A stretch of 64,000 bases of DNA from NCBI GenBank assembly GCA_963829955.1, contig CAWHKS010000007.1:57312-121311 (forward strand). Reading direction: 5' to 3'. Origin of the DNA: DASTFY01 sp963829955. GTDB lineage: Bacteria; Actinomycetota; Acidimicrobiia; Acidimicrobiales; Ilumatobacteraceae. Numbering within the stretch: position 1 is the stretch's first letter; each line of letters begins with the position of its first letter. Shown here piece after piece: positions 12,415-22,337 of this stretch. The notes below the pieces were generated by a model. It did no database searches, was not told where the DNA came from, and worked only from the letters and a program-made list of their open reading frames with translations. Made by a program: the position numbers and the translations under genes.

Positions 12415-12437
12415 CCGGACGCCTCATCGGCGTCCGG
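12415..12437 (+). terminator. Perfect 9-bp hairpin after the RemA-like gene
   Basis: Arms CCGGACGCC and GGCGTCCGG enclose a 5-nt loop. It sits 24 bp after the RemA-like stop and before the next gene's ribosome site. No T-run follows, so it is either a Rho-assisted 3' end or an RNA-stabilising stem. Confidence 0.45.
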
Positions 12438-12474
12438 TACGTCCAGTGACGATCCACCTTCAGGAGGTATCGAG

Positions 12475-12852
12475 ATGGCCGGAAAAGTCGTGCACTTCGA
12501 GGTCCCCTACGACGATGTCGAGCGGGCCACCAGCTTCTACCAGGACGTGTTCGGCTGGCAGATCCAGGGCATCCCGGAGCTGGACTACCACATCGCGTCC
12601 ACTGGTCCATCGGGTGACCAAGGGCCGACCGAGCCGGGCTACATCGGCGGCGGCATGTTCGCCCGCCAGGCCAACATCGCCACCCCGATCATCACCATCG
12701 ACGTCGACGACATCGACGCCACGCTGGCCACGATCGAGTCCCGTGGAGGCTCGACGGTGGAGAAGAAGATGCCCGTCGGTGACATGGGGTTCGCGGCCTA
12801 CTTCACCGACTGCGAGGGCAACCTGCTCGGGCTCTGGCAGAACGCCGGCTGA
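12475..12852 (+). CDS. VOC family protein
   Basis: A single-domain 125-residue glyoxalase-fold protein: VVHFEVPYDDVERATSFYQDVFGWQ at the N-terminus, the second half VDDIDATLATIESRGGSTVEKKMPVGDMGFAAYFTDCEGNLLGLWQ. It resembles VOC proteins often annotated as 27-kDa antigen/lactoylglutathione-lyase-like; substrate unknown. A strong CAGGAGGT ribosome site precedes the ATG. Confidence 0.85.
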   Translation: MAGKVVHFEVPYDDVERATSFYQDVFGWQIQGIPELDYHIASTGPSGDQGPTEPGYIGGGMFARQANIATPIITIDVDDIDATLATIESRGGSTVEKKMPVGDMGFAAYFTDCEGNLLGLWQNAG

Positions 12853-12880
12853 GCCTGGCTGACAGTCAGGCGCCCACGGG

Positions 12881-13834
12881 TCAGGGCGGCTGGGCACCGA
12901 CCGTGCCCACCGCCCGCGCCGCGGCGCGGCTGCCGCGGGTGAGGCGGGCCGCGGCGTCGGCGCCGTCGAGGAGCGCGGCCAGGTAGCCGGCTGCGAACGC
13001 GTCGCCTGCGCCCGTGGTGTCGACGACGCGGTCGACCTCGACTGCGCTCACAGTGAGCGCCGTCGCCATGGACGTCGCGGTCGACGTAGATGGCAATGCC
13101 GACGCCGACACGGCTCCTGCTGCGCCGTCCGTCACCACCACGGTGTGGGCGACCTCGAGCAGCGACACGGCCGCGGTCCCGGCGTCTGCGGTGGCGGCGC
13201 CGGTCAACAGGCGAGCCTCGGCCAGGTTGGGGAGCAGGAGGTCGACCCCGCCGACCAGGGCGAGGAACCGTTCCACGCCGAAGCGCGAGAGCTCGGCACT
13301 CGACGCCGGGTCGACGGAGATGCCGAGCCCGCGGTCCTCGGCCGAACGTCGGACCGCGGCCATCACGGCCGGTCCGTACGCGCCGAACAGGGCGTAGCCG
13401 GACACGTGCACCCACCGGCGGGTGGACGTGAGACCCCGGGTCAGGTCGCGCGCGGTGAGCGCGGCACCGGCCCCGCGATCGCTGAACATGTCGCGCTCGC
13501 CGGTGGCCGGGTCGACCAGCACGACGATCCGCGCGGTCGGCCGGGCCGCATCACCGGTGAGGAACGGGACAACGCCCGCCGCCCGCAGCGACCGTTCCCG
13601 CCGAGCCAGGCCCGCCCGGCCGACCCGCGCTGCGAGGCCGGCGCGGACACCCTCGGCCGCCAGCCAACGGGCCTGGTTGGCCCCCTGCCCGCCGTCGCGC
13701 TCCTCGATCCGGGACGGCGTATCGGTCCCTGCGGCACGGGGACCACCGCCGAGCACCAGGACGTCCGTGGCGAGGTCGCCCACGACGAGGACGTCGACCG
13801 GTTCGACGATGGGTTCACCATCGGCCCTGGCCAT
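12881..13834 (-). CDS. PfkB-family carbohydrate kinase
   Basis: Ribokinase-fold sugar or nucleoside kinase of 317 residues. It shows the N-terminal signature region (GDLATDVLVLGGG, GGQGANQARWLAAEG, as in ribokinase), DLLLPNLAEARLLTG, and the catalytic C-terminal signature DTTGAGDAFAAGYLAALL with its base aspartate. Start is the ATG of MARADGEPIVEP, 5 bp after the ppc stop, so it is co-transcribed with ppc. The GGQGAN motif favours a ribokinase-like substrate; not certain. Confidence 0.86.
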   Translation of the reverse strand: MARADGEPIVEPVDVLVVGDLATDVLVLGGGPRAAGTDTPSRIEERDGGQGANQARWLAAEGVRAGLAARVGRAGLARRERSLRAAGVVPFLTGDAARPTARIVVLVDPATGERDMFSDRGAGAALTARDLTRGLTSTRRWVHVSGYALFGAYGPAVMAAVRRSAEDRGLGISVDPASSAELSRFGVERFLALVGGVDLLLPNLAEARLLTGAATADAGTAAVSLLEVAHTVVVTDGAAGAVSASALPSTSTATSMATALTVSAVEVDRVVDTTGAGDAFAAGYLAALLDGADAAARLTRGSRAAARAVGTVGAQPP

Positions 13835-13839
13835 GATCG

Positions 13840-16599
13840 CTACCCGGTGTTGCGCAGGCCGGCGGCGATGCCGTTGACCGTCAGCAGGAGGGCTCGAGCG
13901 AGCTCCGGATCGTCCTCGCCTTCCCGGCGGCGCACGAGCAGCTCGATCTGCAGTTGGTGGAGCGGCTCCAGATAGAGGTCCCGCACCCCGAGTGTGCGTT
14001 GGAGGAGGGGGTTGGCGTCCAGGAGGTGTGCCTCGCCGGTCAGGCGCAGGACTTCGGTCACGGTCCGGTCGTGCTCGGCCCTGATGAGCTCGAACAGCGG
14101 CCACAAGTCCGGTTCCCCCAGCCGCTCGACGTACCGGTGGGCGATCCCGAGGTCGGACTTCATGAGGGTCATCTCGACGTTGGAGACGAAGGTGGCGAAG
14201 AAGTGCCAGCGCTCGCGCATGTCGTCGAGCACGTCGCCCAGCCCGGCCTCCCTGGCGGCGGCCAGGCCGGCACCGACGCCGAACCACCCGGGCACGATCT
14301 GGCGGGACTGCGTCCAGCCGAACACCCACGGGATGGCCCGGAGCCCGGCCAGACCGCCGTCGCCGTCCGGTCGGCGGGCCGGGCGGGAGCCCAGGTTGAG
14401 CGCTCCCAGCAGCTCGGTCGGGGTCGTCGACCAGAAGTAGCGCGGTAGGTCAGGATCATCGACCAGCCGCCGGTAGCTGCCAGCGGCCGCCTCGCTCACC
14501 GTGTCCATGGCCACCCCCCACCGGGCCAGTTCTGTGTCGGGCTGGCGGGGCGCCGTGTGCAGCACCGCGGCCTGCACGACCGCGGCCACCGTCAGCTCCA
14601 GGTTTTCGCGGGCCAGCGCCGGCAGCAGGTACTTGTCGCTGATCACCTCGCCCTGCTCCGTCACCTTGATCGCGCCGTCGAGCGTGCTCCACGGCTGGGC
14701 GAGGATGGCGTCGTGGGTCGGTCCGCCGCCGCGGCCGACGGTCCCGCCCCGACCGTGGAAGAGGCGCAAGCGGACGCCGTGCCGGGCGGCGACGTCCCGG
14801 AGGGCCCGCTGGGCGCGGTGGATCTCCCACTGACTGGTGGTGATCCCGGCGTCCTTGTTGGAGTCCGAGTAGCCGAGCATCACCTCCTGCACCCCGCCCC
14901 GGGCGGTGACGACCGTCCGATACTCCGGCACCGACAGCAGTTCGTCGAGCAGCGGGCCGGCGTTGTGGAGCTCGTTCACCTGCTCGAGCAGGGGAACGAA
15001 GCCGATGCGTGCCGTTCCCCCGTGGACATCGACCAGCCCGGCCTCCCGGGCCAGCACGACCGCGGCGAGCACGTCGTCGACGCCTTCGGTCATCGAGATG
15101 ATGTAGGACTCGACGACGCCGGCGCCGAAGCGGGCCTGCGCCCGCCGGATGGTGTTGAAGACCTCGAAGACCTCGGCCGGCCGCCCGGCCAGGGGGGCGA
15201 ACGCACCCGCCAGCGGGCGACGGCCGCCGAGCTCACGCACCAGCCAGGCGGTGCGCTGCGGCGCGTCGAGCTCGCCGTAGGGCCGGTCGGTCTCACCGAG
15301 CCGATCGACCATCGCGGCCAGCGCGAGGTGGTGCGCAGCCGCGTGCTCGCGCACGTCCATCGTGGCGAGGTGGAGGCCCATGGCGCTCACGGTCCGCACC
15401 AGCGTGGACACCCGGCCGCCGGCCACCAGCTCGCCGTGGTGCTCCATGAGCGATCGGCGCAGGACCTCGAGGTCCTCGACCAGGCCCCCGGCGCCGAGGT
15501 AGTCGGTGCCGGGATCGTGGCGTCCGCCGGCGCCGGCGGCGAGGCGGGCCCGGGTGCGGGCCAGCTTGGCGCGGATGCACGAGATCTTGAGCCGGTACGG
15601 CTCTTCGACGTTGATGCGGCGGTAGCGGGGATCGACCTCCGGGAGCCGGTCCAGATCGCCGGCGAGCGAGTCCAGCAGCTCGGCCGACGCGCCGGCGACC
15701 CGGGACGACACGCTCAGCTCCTCCACGAGCGACTCGAGGAACCGTTCGACGACCCGGATCCCCTGCTCGTGCTGCAGCGTCAGCACCTGCATCGTGACGT
15801 CGGCCGTCACGTTCGGGTTGCCGTCACGGTCGCCGCCCGTCCATGTGCCGAACCGGAGCGGCGTGGAGGTGACCGGGAGATCGACCCCGAACCGGGCGAA
15901 CATCGCGGCCAGATCGGTCAGCACGATGGGCACGGTCGACCGAGCGGCGTCCTCCAGGTGGTAGACGAGGTTGCGGGCCTCGTCGATCGGCTCCGGCCGC
16001 TCCCGCCTGAGCTCGTCGGTGAGCCAGAGCAGGTCGATGATCTCGGCCAGCCGCCGATCCGTGCGCTCGCTCAGCCCCGGGCCGGGGGCGAGAGCCGCTT
16101 CCGCCGCCTCGGCATCGAGCACGTCGGCGATCGACCGCAGCTTGGTCAGCGTCGATCGGCGGGCCGCCTCCGTCGGGTGGGCGGTGAAGACCGGTCGGAC
16201 CTCGAGGCGCGTCGCAACCCGCTCGAGCTCGGCCTGGCTCACGTCCCGCGCGGCGATGAGTGCCGCGGCGCGGTCCAGCCAGCCGCCGTGCTCCGCCCGT
16301 CGTCGGCGCAGCTCCCGGCCGCGATGGACCTGCTCCACCACGTTCGCGAGGTGGAAGTAGGTGTCGAAGGCGCGGACCAGCCGGGCGGCCGTGACACCGC
16401 CCACTTCGCGCACCCGGTCGGCCACGGCGACCGGGTCGCGGCGGGCGAGGAGGCGGACGTGCTCGACCAGGTCCAGGAGCTCGGGTCCTTCCTGGCGGGC
16501 GAGCGTCTGGCCGAGCAGGGTGGTGATCCGACGTACGTCCGCCCGCAGGCTGTCATCACGGTCCTGCGGTCCGGCGGCCGCTCGGGCACGCTCGCTCAC
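13840..16599 (-). CDS. ppc: Phosphoenolpyruvate carboxylase
   Basis: Carboxylates PEP to oxaloacetate, refilling the TCA cycle and feeding the aspartate family made at the left of the window. It has 919 residues with the catalytic His region VFTAHPTEAARRSTL, the second signature FHGRGGTVGRGGGPTH, and the C-terminal NTG tail required for activity. The GTG at 16599 (MSERARAAAGPQD) is chosen; an upstream in-frame extension has no family match. It leads the PfkB gene. Confidence 0.96.
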   Translation of the reverse strand: MSERARAAAGPQDRDDSLRADVRRITTLLGQTLARQEGPELLDLVEHVRLLARRDPVAVADRVREVGGVTAARLVRAFDTYFHLANVVEQVHRGRELRRRRAEHGGWLDRAAALIAARDVSQAELERVATRLEVRPVFTAHPTEAARRSTLTKLRSIADVLDAEAAEAALAPGPGLSERTDRRLAEIIDLLWLTDELRRERPEPIDEARNLVYHLEDAARSTVPIVLTDLAAMFARFGVDLPVTSTPLRFGTWTGGDRDGNPNVTADVTMQVLTLQHEQGIRVVERFLESLVEELSVSSRVAGASAELLDSLAGDLDRLPEVDPRYRRINVEEPYRLKISCIRAKLARTRARLAAGAGGRHDPGTDYLGAGGLVEDLEVLRRSLMEHHGELVAGGRVSTLVRTVSAMGLHLATMDVREHAAAHHLALAAMVDRLGETDRPYGELDAPQRTAWLVRELGGRRPLAGAFAPLAGRPAEVFEVFNTIRRAQARFGAGVVESYIISMTEGVDDVLAAVVLAREAGLVDVHGGTARIGFVPLLEQVNELHNAGPLLDELLSVPEYRTVVTARGGVQEVMLGYSDSNKDAGITTSQWEIHRAQRALRDVAARHGVRLRLFHGRGGTVGRGGGPTHDAILAQPWSTLDGAIKVTEQGEVISDKYLLPALARENLELTVAAVVQAAVLHTAPRQPDTELARWGVAMDTVSEAAAGSYRRLVDDPDLPRYFWSTTPTELLGALNLGSRPARRPDGDGGLAGLRAIPWVFGWTQSRQIVPGWFGVGAGLAAAREAGLGDVLDDMRERWHFFATFVSNVEMTLMKSDLGIAHRYVERLGEPDLWPLFELIRAEHDRTVTEVLRLTGEAHLLDANPLLQRTLGVRDLYLEPLHQLQIELLVRRREGEDDPELARALLLTVNGIAAGLRNTG

Positions 16600-16657
16600 G
16601 CCCCCAGGATCGCACGCGGGATCGCGAACGGGTGGCTGGGCGCTGCGAGGTGTACAG

Positions 16658-18562
16658 CTAGGGGGCGGGCACAAGCACGTCGACGGCGCGGCCGCCTACC
16701 CGGCCCGTCACGTGGGCCTCGGCCTGCACTTCCCAGTCGTTCCAAGTGGCCTGCAGCGAACCGCCGCCCGCTCCGGCGAGCCGCATGGTCGCGGACGCCT
16801 CGCCCGTCGTTCGGTCCCAGCGCACCCGCCCGCTCACCCGGAGATCGTCGACCCAGCGGAGGTCGTCCATCTCGAAGCTCACGTCGTCGAGACCGGTCGT
16901 CGTGAAAGACCCGCCCCGCAACCCCACGCCGGCCTCGCCGTACATCGACCACCACCGGGCGATCATGTCGCCGACGGTCTGGACGGCGGCCGTGACGACC
17001 TTGGCCGTGCGGTCGATGCCCGCTCCAGGCGCCGGTGTGACGTCCTGCAGGCGCTCGGGGAACTCCTCGACCGTGCGAACCTCCTGGTAATCGGCTGCAC
17101 ACGACGTATCGCCGGCATCGCCGCCGGTCTCCACGAAGCGCACGGCGATGTCCGACGCGCACCGCGAGAAGTCGGCCAGCGCCGTCACGTGGGTCATGTT
17201 GGCGACCTCGACGTACGTCGAGCGAGGGAAGTTGTCGGCCACGATGCGCGAGCCTTCGGGCGATGTGATCGTGTCGAGATCACCCACCAGCACGAGCGCC
17301 GGGACGTCGGGATGGACGGCCGGCTCGGGGACCGCCGGGACCCAGATGGACGGCGGGTGCCAGCCGATGCAGCTCTCGAACTCCGTCCAGGGCGAGGCCA
17401 GCCACTCGTCGATGGTGAAGGGGGCAAACACGTCCGGCGTGGTCGCCTTCAGCTCGGCGACGGCCTCGTCGAACTGGGCCGGCCGGGTTCCGAGGGGCGA
17501 GGTGATGTCCCAGAGCTGGGGGTAGTCGTTGCAGATGACCGCGGCGTACAGACCTTCCGAGGAGTCGGCGAGGTCGCCGGCATCGCCGGGCACGTTCTGC
17601 TCGGACGCGATGCGCAGGAGCGGTGCCGGATCGCCGTCCTCCAGGTAGGCGCGTCCGGCGGCGTCGAGCTCGCGGTAGACGCTCGTACTGAAGGTGGCCG
17701 CGGCGGCGAGCGACGACAGCATCGGCGCGTCGATGGTCATCGCCTGTATGTCTCCGTCAGCCGTGGGCGCCCGCCCGGTCAGCGGCTCCTCGGCCAGCTC
17801 GTCGGCCAGGCGGCGCAGGCGCTCGACCGGGTCGCCGCCGAGCGCCGCGCAACCCGGATCGCGCCCGCAGACGGTGCGGAACGAGTCGGCGATGGCGCGG
17901 GTCATGTCGGGGTACCACGGGTCCTGGTCGGCGACCGGGTACGTGGCGTCGAGCACGATCGTGCGGACCCGTTCGGGGTGGCGCACGGCGAAGGCCTGCG
18001 TGAAGAAGCTGCCGTAGGAGTCGCCGTACATGTCGACGCGGTCGATGTCGAGGTGATCGAGGACGGCCACCATGTCCTCGACGGCGAACGCGGTGCCCCA
18101 GACGTCGTTGTCGGCGCCGAGCCGACGGCTGCACGCCCGCACGTTGCGGGAGTAGTCGCCCTCGTACGACTGCAGGTCCGGGCAGTCGACGACCGCCGAG
18201 TCGCCGGTGCCACGACTGTCGACCAGGAGCAGCTGGTGCGTGTCGAGGAGCGGCTCGAACAGCTCGAGGTAGTAGTCGCGGCTCGATGACGTGGTGTAGC
18301 CCGGCCCGCCCTCGACGGCGACGATTGTGCCTTCGGGTGACCTCGGCTGCCGCCGGGCGCGGTGCAGCTCGAAGGCGACGTCGATGGCCCGCCCGCCCGG
18401 CCGGGTCGGGTCGAGAGGCCGCGAGACCGTGCCGCAGCGGGCTCCGGGCACACCGGGGCAGCGGGACAGGTCGGGTGCTGCGGCTGCGGGGCGCACCACG
18501 GCCGGGATGGAACCACCGAGCGCCACCACCACCAGCGCCGCCACCATCCGCGGGACCCGCAC
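16658..18562 (-). CDS. Secreted alpha/beta hydrolase, tripeptidyl-aminopeptidase-like
   Basis: 634 residues with a signal peptide (MRVPRMVAALVVVALGG to PAAAAPD). The nucleophile elbow is GDSYGS; an oxyanion region EGGPGYTT lies upstream, with DLDTITSPEGS and MTHVTAL as the likely acid and His regions of the C-terminal TAP-like domain. Family members cleave N-terminal peptides outside the cell. About 120 residues after the TAP domain (from AKVVTAAVQTVGD) form an unrecognised beta-rich tail. Confidence 0.88.
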   Translation of the reverse strand: MRVPRMVAALVVVALGGSIPAVVRPAAAAPDLSRCPGVPGARCGTVSRPLDPTRPGGRAIDVAFELHRARRQPRSPEGTIVAVEGGPGYTTSSSRDYYLELFEPLLDTHQLLLVDSRGTGDSAVVDCPDLQSYEGDYSRNVRACSRRLGADNDVWGTAFAVEDMVAVLDHLDIDRVDMYGDSYGSFFTQAFAVRHPERVRTIVLDATYPVADQDPWYPDMTRAIADSFRTVCGRDPGCAALGGDPVERLRRLADELAEEPLTGRAPTADGDIQAMTIDAPMLSSLAAAATFSTSVYRELDAAGRAYLEDGDPAPLLRIASEQNVPGDAGDLADSSEGLYAAVICNDYPQLWDITSPLGTRPAQFDEAVAELKATTPDVFAPFTIDEWLASPWTEFESCIGWHPPSIWVPAVPEPAVHPDVPALVLVGDLDTITSPEGSRIVADNFPRSTYVEVANMTHVTALADFSRCASDIAVRFVETGGDAGDTSCAADYQEVRTVEEFPERLQDVTPAPGAGIDRTAKVVTAAVQTVGDMIARWWSMYGEAGVGLRGGSFTTTGLDDVSFEMDDLRWVDDLRVSGRVRWDRTTGEASATMRLAGAGGGSLQATWNDWEVQAEAHVTGRVGGRAVDVLVPAP

Positions 18563-18646
18563 GGCGGGATCGTACCGGGAGCACGGGAACCTGGCGTCGG
18601 GAAGTCGCAGGCGGTCACCGCACGCCGGCGCCTACCGTGGCCACCC

Positions 18647-19288
18647 GTGTCGTCGTCGCAGATCCTTGCCTTCCTCCTGTCGGCCGAGGCGCTCCTCATC
18701 GTGCCCGGACCGAGCGTGCTGTTCGTGGTGAGCCGCGGCGTCGCCTACGGGCGCCTGGCGGCCGTGGCGACCGTGGCCGGCAACACGCTGGGCGCTTGTG
18801 TCCAGGTGGTCGCGGTGGCGGCGGGTCTCGGCGCGGTGGTGGCCACGTCCAGCGCCGTCTTCACGGCCATGAAGCTGATCGGCGGCGGGTACCTCGTGTT
18901 CCTCGGGGTGCGGGCGTGGCGGGACCGGCGCTCGCTGTCGGCGGCGATCGCCGCCGGGACCGCCGCCACGGTCCGGACCACGGGCCAGCTGGTGAGGGAC
19001 GGGTTCCTGGTCGGCGTCAGCAACCCCAAGACGACGCTGTTCTTCCTGGCCATCCTGCCGCAGTTCGTGCGGCCCGGGGCCGGGCATCCGACGGTCCAGC
19101 TCCTCGTGCTCGGGATGCTGTTCTGTCTGCTGGCCCTGCTGTCCGACGGCGCCTACGGCATCGCCGCCGGCACGGTGCGGAGCTGGTTCGAGAGCTCCCC
19201 GCGGCGGATCGAGGTGATGGGCGGAGCCGGTGGCCTGGTGATGGTCGCGCTCGGGCTGCGCCTGGTCCTGACCGGACGCAGAGACTGA
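18647..19288 (+). CDS. LysE-family amino-acid exporter
   Basis: 213-residue inner-membrane protein with about six hydrophobic spans. The family signature is early (SAEALLIVPGPSVLFVVSRGVAYGR) and GFLVGVSNPKTTLFFLAILPQF follows mid-protein. Exports amino acids or related metabolites; substrate unknown. GTG start at 18647 is chosen because it directly precedes the first membrane span. Divergent from the TAP-like hydrolase. Confidence 0.9.
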   Translation: MSSSQILAFLLSAEALLIVPGPSVLFVVSRGVAYGRLAAVATVAGNTLGACVQVVAVAAGLGAVVATSSAVFTAMKLIGGGYLVFLGVRAWRDRRSLSAAIAAGTAATVRTTGQLVRDGFLVGVSNPKTTLFFLAILPQFVRPGAGHPTVQLLVLGMLFCLLALLSDGAYGIAAGTVRSWFESSPRRIEVMGGAGGLVMVALGLRLVLTGRRD

Positions 19289-19380
19289 TCCAGCGGTCCG
19301 GTGCGTCCGGCCGCTCCCGTCGGGACCTTCGGCCCGGTCGCGACGAGCTCGGCCCGTGGTAGGACGGAGCAGGAGGACCC

Positions 19381-19872
19381 ATGACCATGACCGACATCAG
19401 CATGACCGACACCAATGTGACCGGCGGGAACCTGACGGGCAGCAGCCTGACCGAGGGCACCGAGACCCAACCGACCATCGGTGGGCGTGCCTCCGTGCGC
19501 ATCTACGCCGCCGACACCGTCATCACCATCCCGCCCGACGCCTCGCTGCTGGCCGTGGCCGACGAGCTGGTGGGCGACCAGGTCGGCATCCTCGTGGTCG
19601 GGTCGATGCACGACGTGGAGGGCGTGATCTCCGAGCGCGACATCGTGCGGGCGGTGGCCGATGGTCTCGACCCGGACGAGACGACCGCCCGGGAGCTGGC
19701 CAGCAAGAAGGTGGTGTGGTGCGATCCCTCGGCCACCGTCCACGAGGTGGCCGAGCTGATGATGGAGGAGTACGTCCGCCATGTGCTGCTCGGCGAGGAC
19801 AACCGGCTGGTCGGGATCGTGTCCGCGCGCGACCTGCTCGGCGCCTACGCCATGGAGCCCGACGAGGACTGA
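19381..19872 (+). CDS. Two-CBS-domain protein
   Basis: 163 residues: a ~40-residue variable N-terminus rich in Thr/Asn, then a CBS pair (TVITIPPDASLLAVADELVGDQVGILVV, GVISERDIVRAV; SATVHEVAELMMEEYVRHVLLG, LVGIVSARDLLGAY). CBS pairs bind adenine nucleotides and sense energy state. The stand-alone protein has no fused effector. Its 3' end overlaps the convergent UbiB gene by 28 bp. Confidence 0.88.
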   Translation: MTMTDISMTDTNVTGGNLTGSSLTEGTETQPTIGGRASVRIYAADTVITIPPDASLLAVADELVGDQVGILVVGSMHDVEGVISERDIVRAVADGLDPDETTARELASKKVVWCDPSATVHEVAELMMEEYVRHVLLGEDNRLVGIVSARDLLGAYAMEPDED

Positions 19873-21426
19873 GACGAGAACTGGGACGGGGACTGGGAGG
19901 ACTGAGCGGCGAGGGGCGCCGACCGCCTCGCCAACCAGGCTGCCTCGGCTTCGCCCATCGGTGTCGAGGGAGGGCCGCTCACCATGGGCCACAGCTCCTC
20001 CGCGATCTTGCGGTAGTTGGCCGTGGCGCCGAGGTGGCCGAGGATGGCGTAGAGCCCGAGGTTGATGCGCTGGATGACGACGAAGTCCGCGGGCACAGTC
20101 GCGTACTGCGCGATCGGGGAGTTGCGGTCGAACGTCCGCCGAACGGTGGCCGACGCGTAGGCGGTCGTCCAGGTGATGGTCTGATCGGTCCGCACCGCCT
20201 CGTAGAAGTGGTCGAAGTAGCGGCCGACCTCCTCGGTGCTCACCGGCGCGCCCCGCCGGAGCAACCCCGCCCCCTCGACGGCGCCGCGGAAACGGGCGTG
20301 GTCCGGTTCGAGCACCGCCGAGCCGATCATCGACTGGAACGTCTCCATGGCTCCGTCGTCGAAGTGCTTGACGAGCCCGAAGTCGAGGAAGGTGACCTGC
20401 CCGCCGGGCCGGAACACGTAGTTGCCCGGGTGCGGGTCGCCGTTGAACGCGTGGAACCGGTACAGGCTCCGGAACACGAAGCGGAAGATCGCCTCCGCGG
20501 CCAGGTCCTTCTCCGCCTGGCTCCACGTGAGCAGCTCATCCCATCCGGCCCCGGCCGCCAGGTCGGTCGTCAGCACCCGTCCCGTCGACATCGGGCCGAC
20601 GACGGCGGGGACGTGGATGAACGGATGGCCGTCGTAGAAGTCGGCGAAGGCACACTGGTTGGCGGCCTCGACGCGGTAGTCGAGCTCCTCGCCGATCCGG
20701 GCCTGGATCTCGGCCACCATCGGTGCAGGGTCGAGGCCCTTGAAGAGCTGGCTCATCATCGAGCCCAGCAGATCGGCGTTGGCCAGATCGGCGCGGATGG
20801 CGTCCGCGACCCCCGGGTACTGAACCTTGACGGCGACGGCGCGCTCCACGCCCTGTTCGGCGTCCCACCACAGCGCCCGGTGGACCTGACCGATGGACGC
20901 CGCGGCGATGGGCTCGGGATCCCACTCGACGAAGAGCTCGTCCGGGGCAGCGCCGAGCTCCCGGCGGACCACGCCGGCCGCCAGCTCGGGGCTCATCGGC
21001 GGCGCGCTCGGCCAGGAGGTCACCGAGCGCGAGCCGCAGCGGTTCGGGCAGGCCGTCGTCGAGGTAGCTCGCCATCTGCCCGAGCTTCATGAGGGCGCCC
21101 TTCATCTGACCGAGGCTGGCGGCCACGTCCTCGGCCGTGCGCAGCTCCCGCTGGCGATCGAGCATCTCCGCCCGTTCGGCCGACGCGAACAGCTTGCGGG
21201 CGGCGGTCGACGCGTAGGTGCGTCCGACGCGCGCGCCGAGACGGGCCAGCTCGGTGTTCCGGGCCCGCCGGGACCCGTGGCGCAGTCTGTGCTCGTCTCC
21301 GGTGGGGCCACGGCGCCTGCGGCGGAGCGCGGCCAGCGCCATGAACGCCGCAGCCGCGGTGGCGCCGAGGAGCGCCGCCGCCCAGCGACGCGTGCGCCGG
21401 ACCGAAAGGACCGCCGGCGCGGTCAC
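19845..21426 (-). CDS. UbiB/AarF (ABC1) family atypical kinase, frameshifted near 21000
   Basis: Protein-kinase-like ATPase family linked to isoprenoid-quinone metabolism. The N-terminal half (membrane segment WAALLGATAAAAFMALAAL, then the hallmark KxGQ in LMKLGQMASYLDDGLPEP) is in one frame. The rest (AAASIGQVHRALW, AVKVQYPG, GDPHPGNYVF and LDFGLVKHF) continues in another from about 21000. The span of 1,582 bp is one base over a multiple of three. The GTG start overlaps the stop of the upstream hydrolase by 4 bp (GTGA), indicating coupled translation. Confidence 0.88.
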
Positions 21427-22304
21427 GTCGCGGTGGTCAGACGGGCTCGCTCGGCCACGTACGTGCAGGCGCTGACGAGCGTAGGGACGAAGCGGGCCGC
21501 GTTGGCGACGCACGCGTCGTGATCCCCGTCGACGCGGTACGCCTTCGCTCCCGGAATCGATTCGAACAGGCGGATCTGCCGGGCCAGCGGGACGACGTGG
21601 TCCCGCATGGTGAGCAGGAGAGCCGTGGGGACGTCGATCTCGCCGATCCACTCGCGGGACGAGAACCGCCCGATGGCCCGCCCCGCCTCGAGGATCTTCG
21701 TCCAGTCGTGCCGCCCCACCTGCTCCATCGCCCAGGTGTCGTAGCGGCCGGCCCGCCGGGTCAGGTAGACGCCCGACAGGCGGTCGCGCAGCACGCTCGG
21801 GGTCATGCGTGCGGCGCGGGCCAGGGCGGACATGCCGGCGAAGGCCAACCGTTCGTCCCGGGTGGTGGAGAAGCGGTTGGCGGTGGCGCACAGCACGAGG
21901 CCGTCCACCCGGTCGCGGTGGCGCCGCCACATGAGCTGCGCGACCGGCCCGCCCATGGAGTAGCCGACGGGGATGACCCGGTCGACGCCGAGCTCGTCGG
22001 CCAGCGCGATGCCGTCGTCGGCGCAGTCGCGCAGGCGGAAGACCTCCGACGTGCGGATGCCCCGACCGTGGCCACGATGGTCCATCGCCAGCACCCGGAA
22101 CCGGCGCCCGAGCGCGGCGAACGACGTGAACCAGTTGAGGTCCGCCGTCGCCGTCCAGCCGTGCAGCAGCAGCACGGTCGGAGCCCCCGGCGGCCCGCCC
22201 ACCTCCCGGATGAACGTGGTGCCCCGTCCCGGGAGCTCCACGTCCCGACCCGGAGGCAGGTCGGGGGTCGCCGGTGCGGCCTCCTCGTCGGTGGGCTCGG
22301 CCAT
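21423..22304 (-). CDS. Alpha/beta fold hydrolase
   Basis: 293-residue cytoplasmic hydrolase with oxyanion motif LLLHGWTATADLNW, nucleophile elbow GYSMGG, an acid in LTMRDHVVP and catalytic His in DGDHDACV. The HGW...DHRGHGRG layout is that of epoxide-hydrolase/esterase-like enzymes. It overlaps the downstream UbiB gene by 4 bp, so the two form a unit; in other actinobacteria this pairing also occurs but no shared reaction is known to me. Confidence 0.85.
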   Translation of the reverse strand: MAEPTDEEAAPATPDLPPGRDVELPGRGTTFIREVGGPPGAPTVLLLHGWTATADLNWFTSFAALGRRFRVLAMDHRGHGRGIRTSEVFRLRDCADDGIALADELGVDRVIPVGYSMGGPVAQLMWRRHRDRVDGLVLCATANRFSTTRDERLAFAGMSALARAARMTPSVLRDRLSGVYLTRRAGRYDTWAMEQVGRHDWTKILEAGRAIGRFSSREWIGEIDVPTALLLTMRDHVVPLARQIRLFESIPGAKAYRVDGDHDACVANAARFVPTLVSACTYVAERARLTTAT

Positions 22305-22337
22305 GGGGGGTGCGACCAGCTCAGATCGTGACGGGCG

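Noticed and set aside
14557..18289. Long plus-strand open frames (over 600 codons) opposite ppc and the TAP-like hydrolase
   Set aside because: They are antisense to clear genes, have Arg/Gly/Pro-rich shadow composition, no domain and no start signals; expected in very GC-rich DNA.
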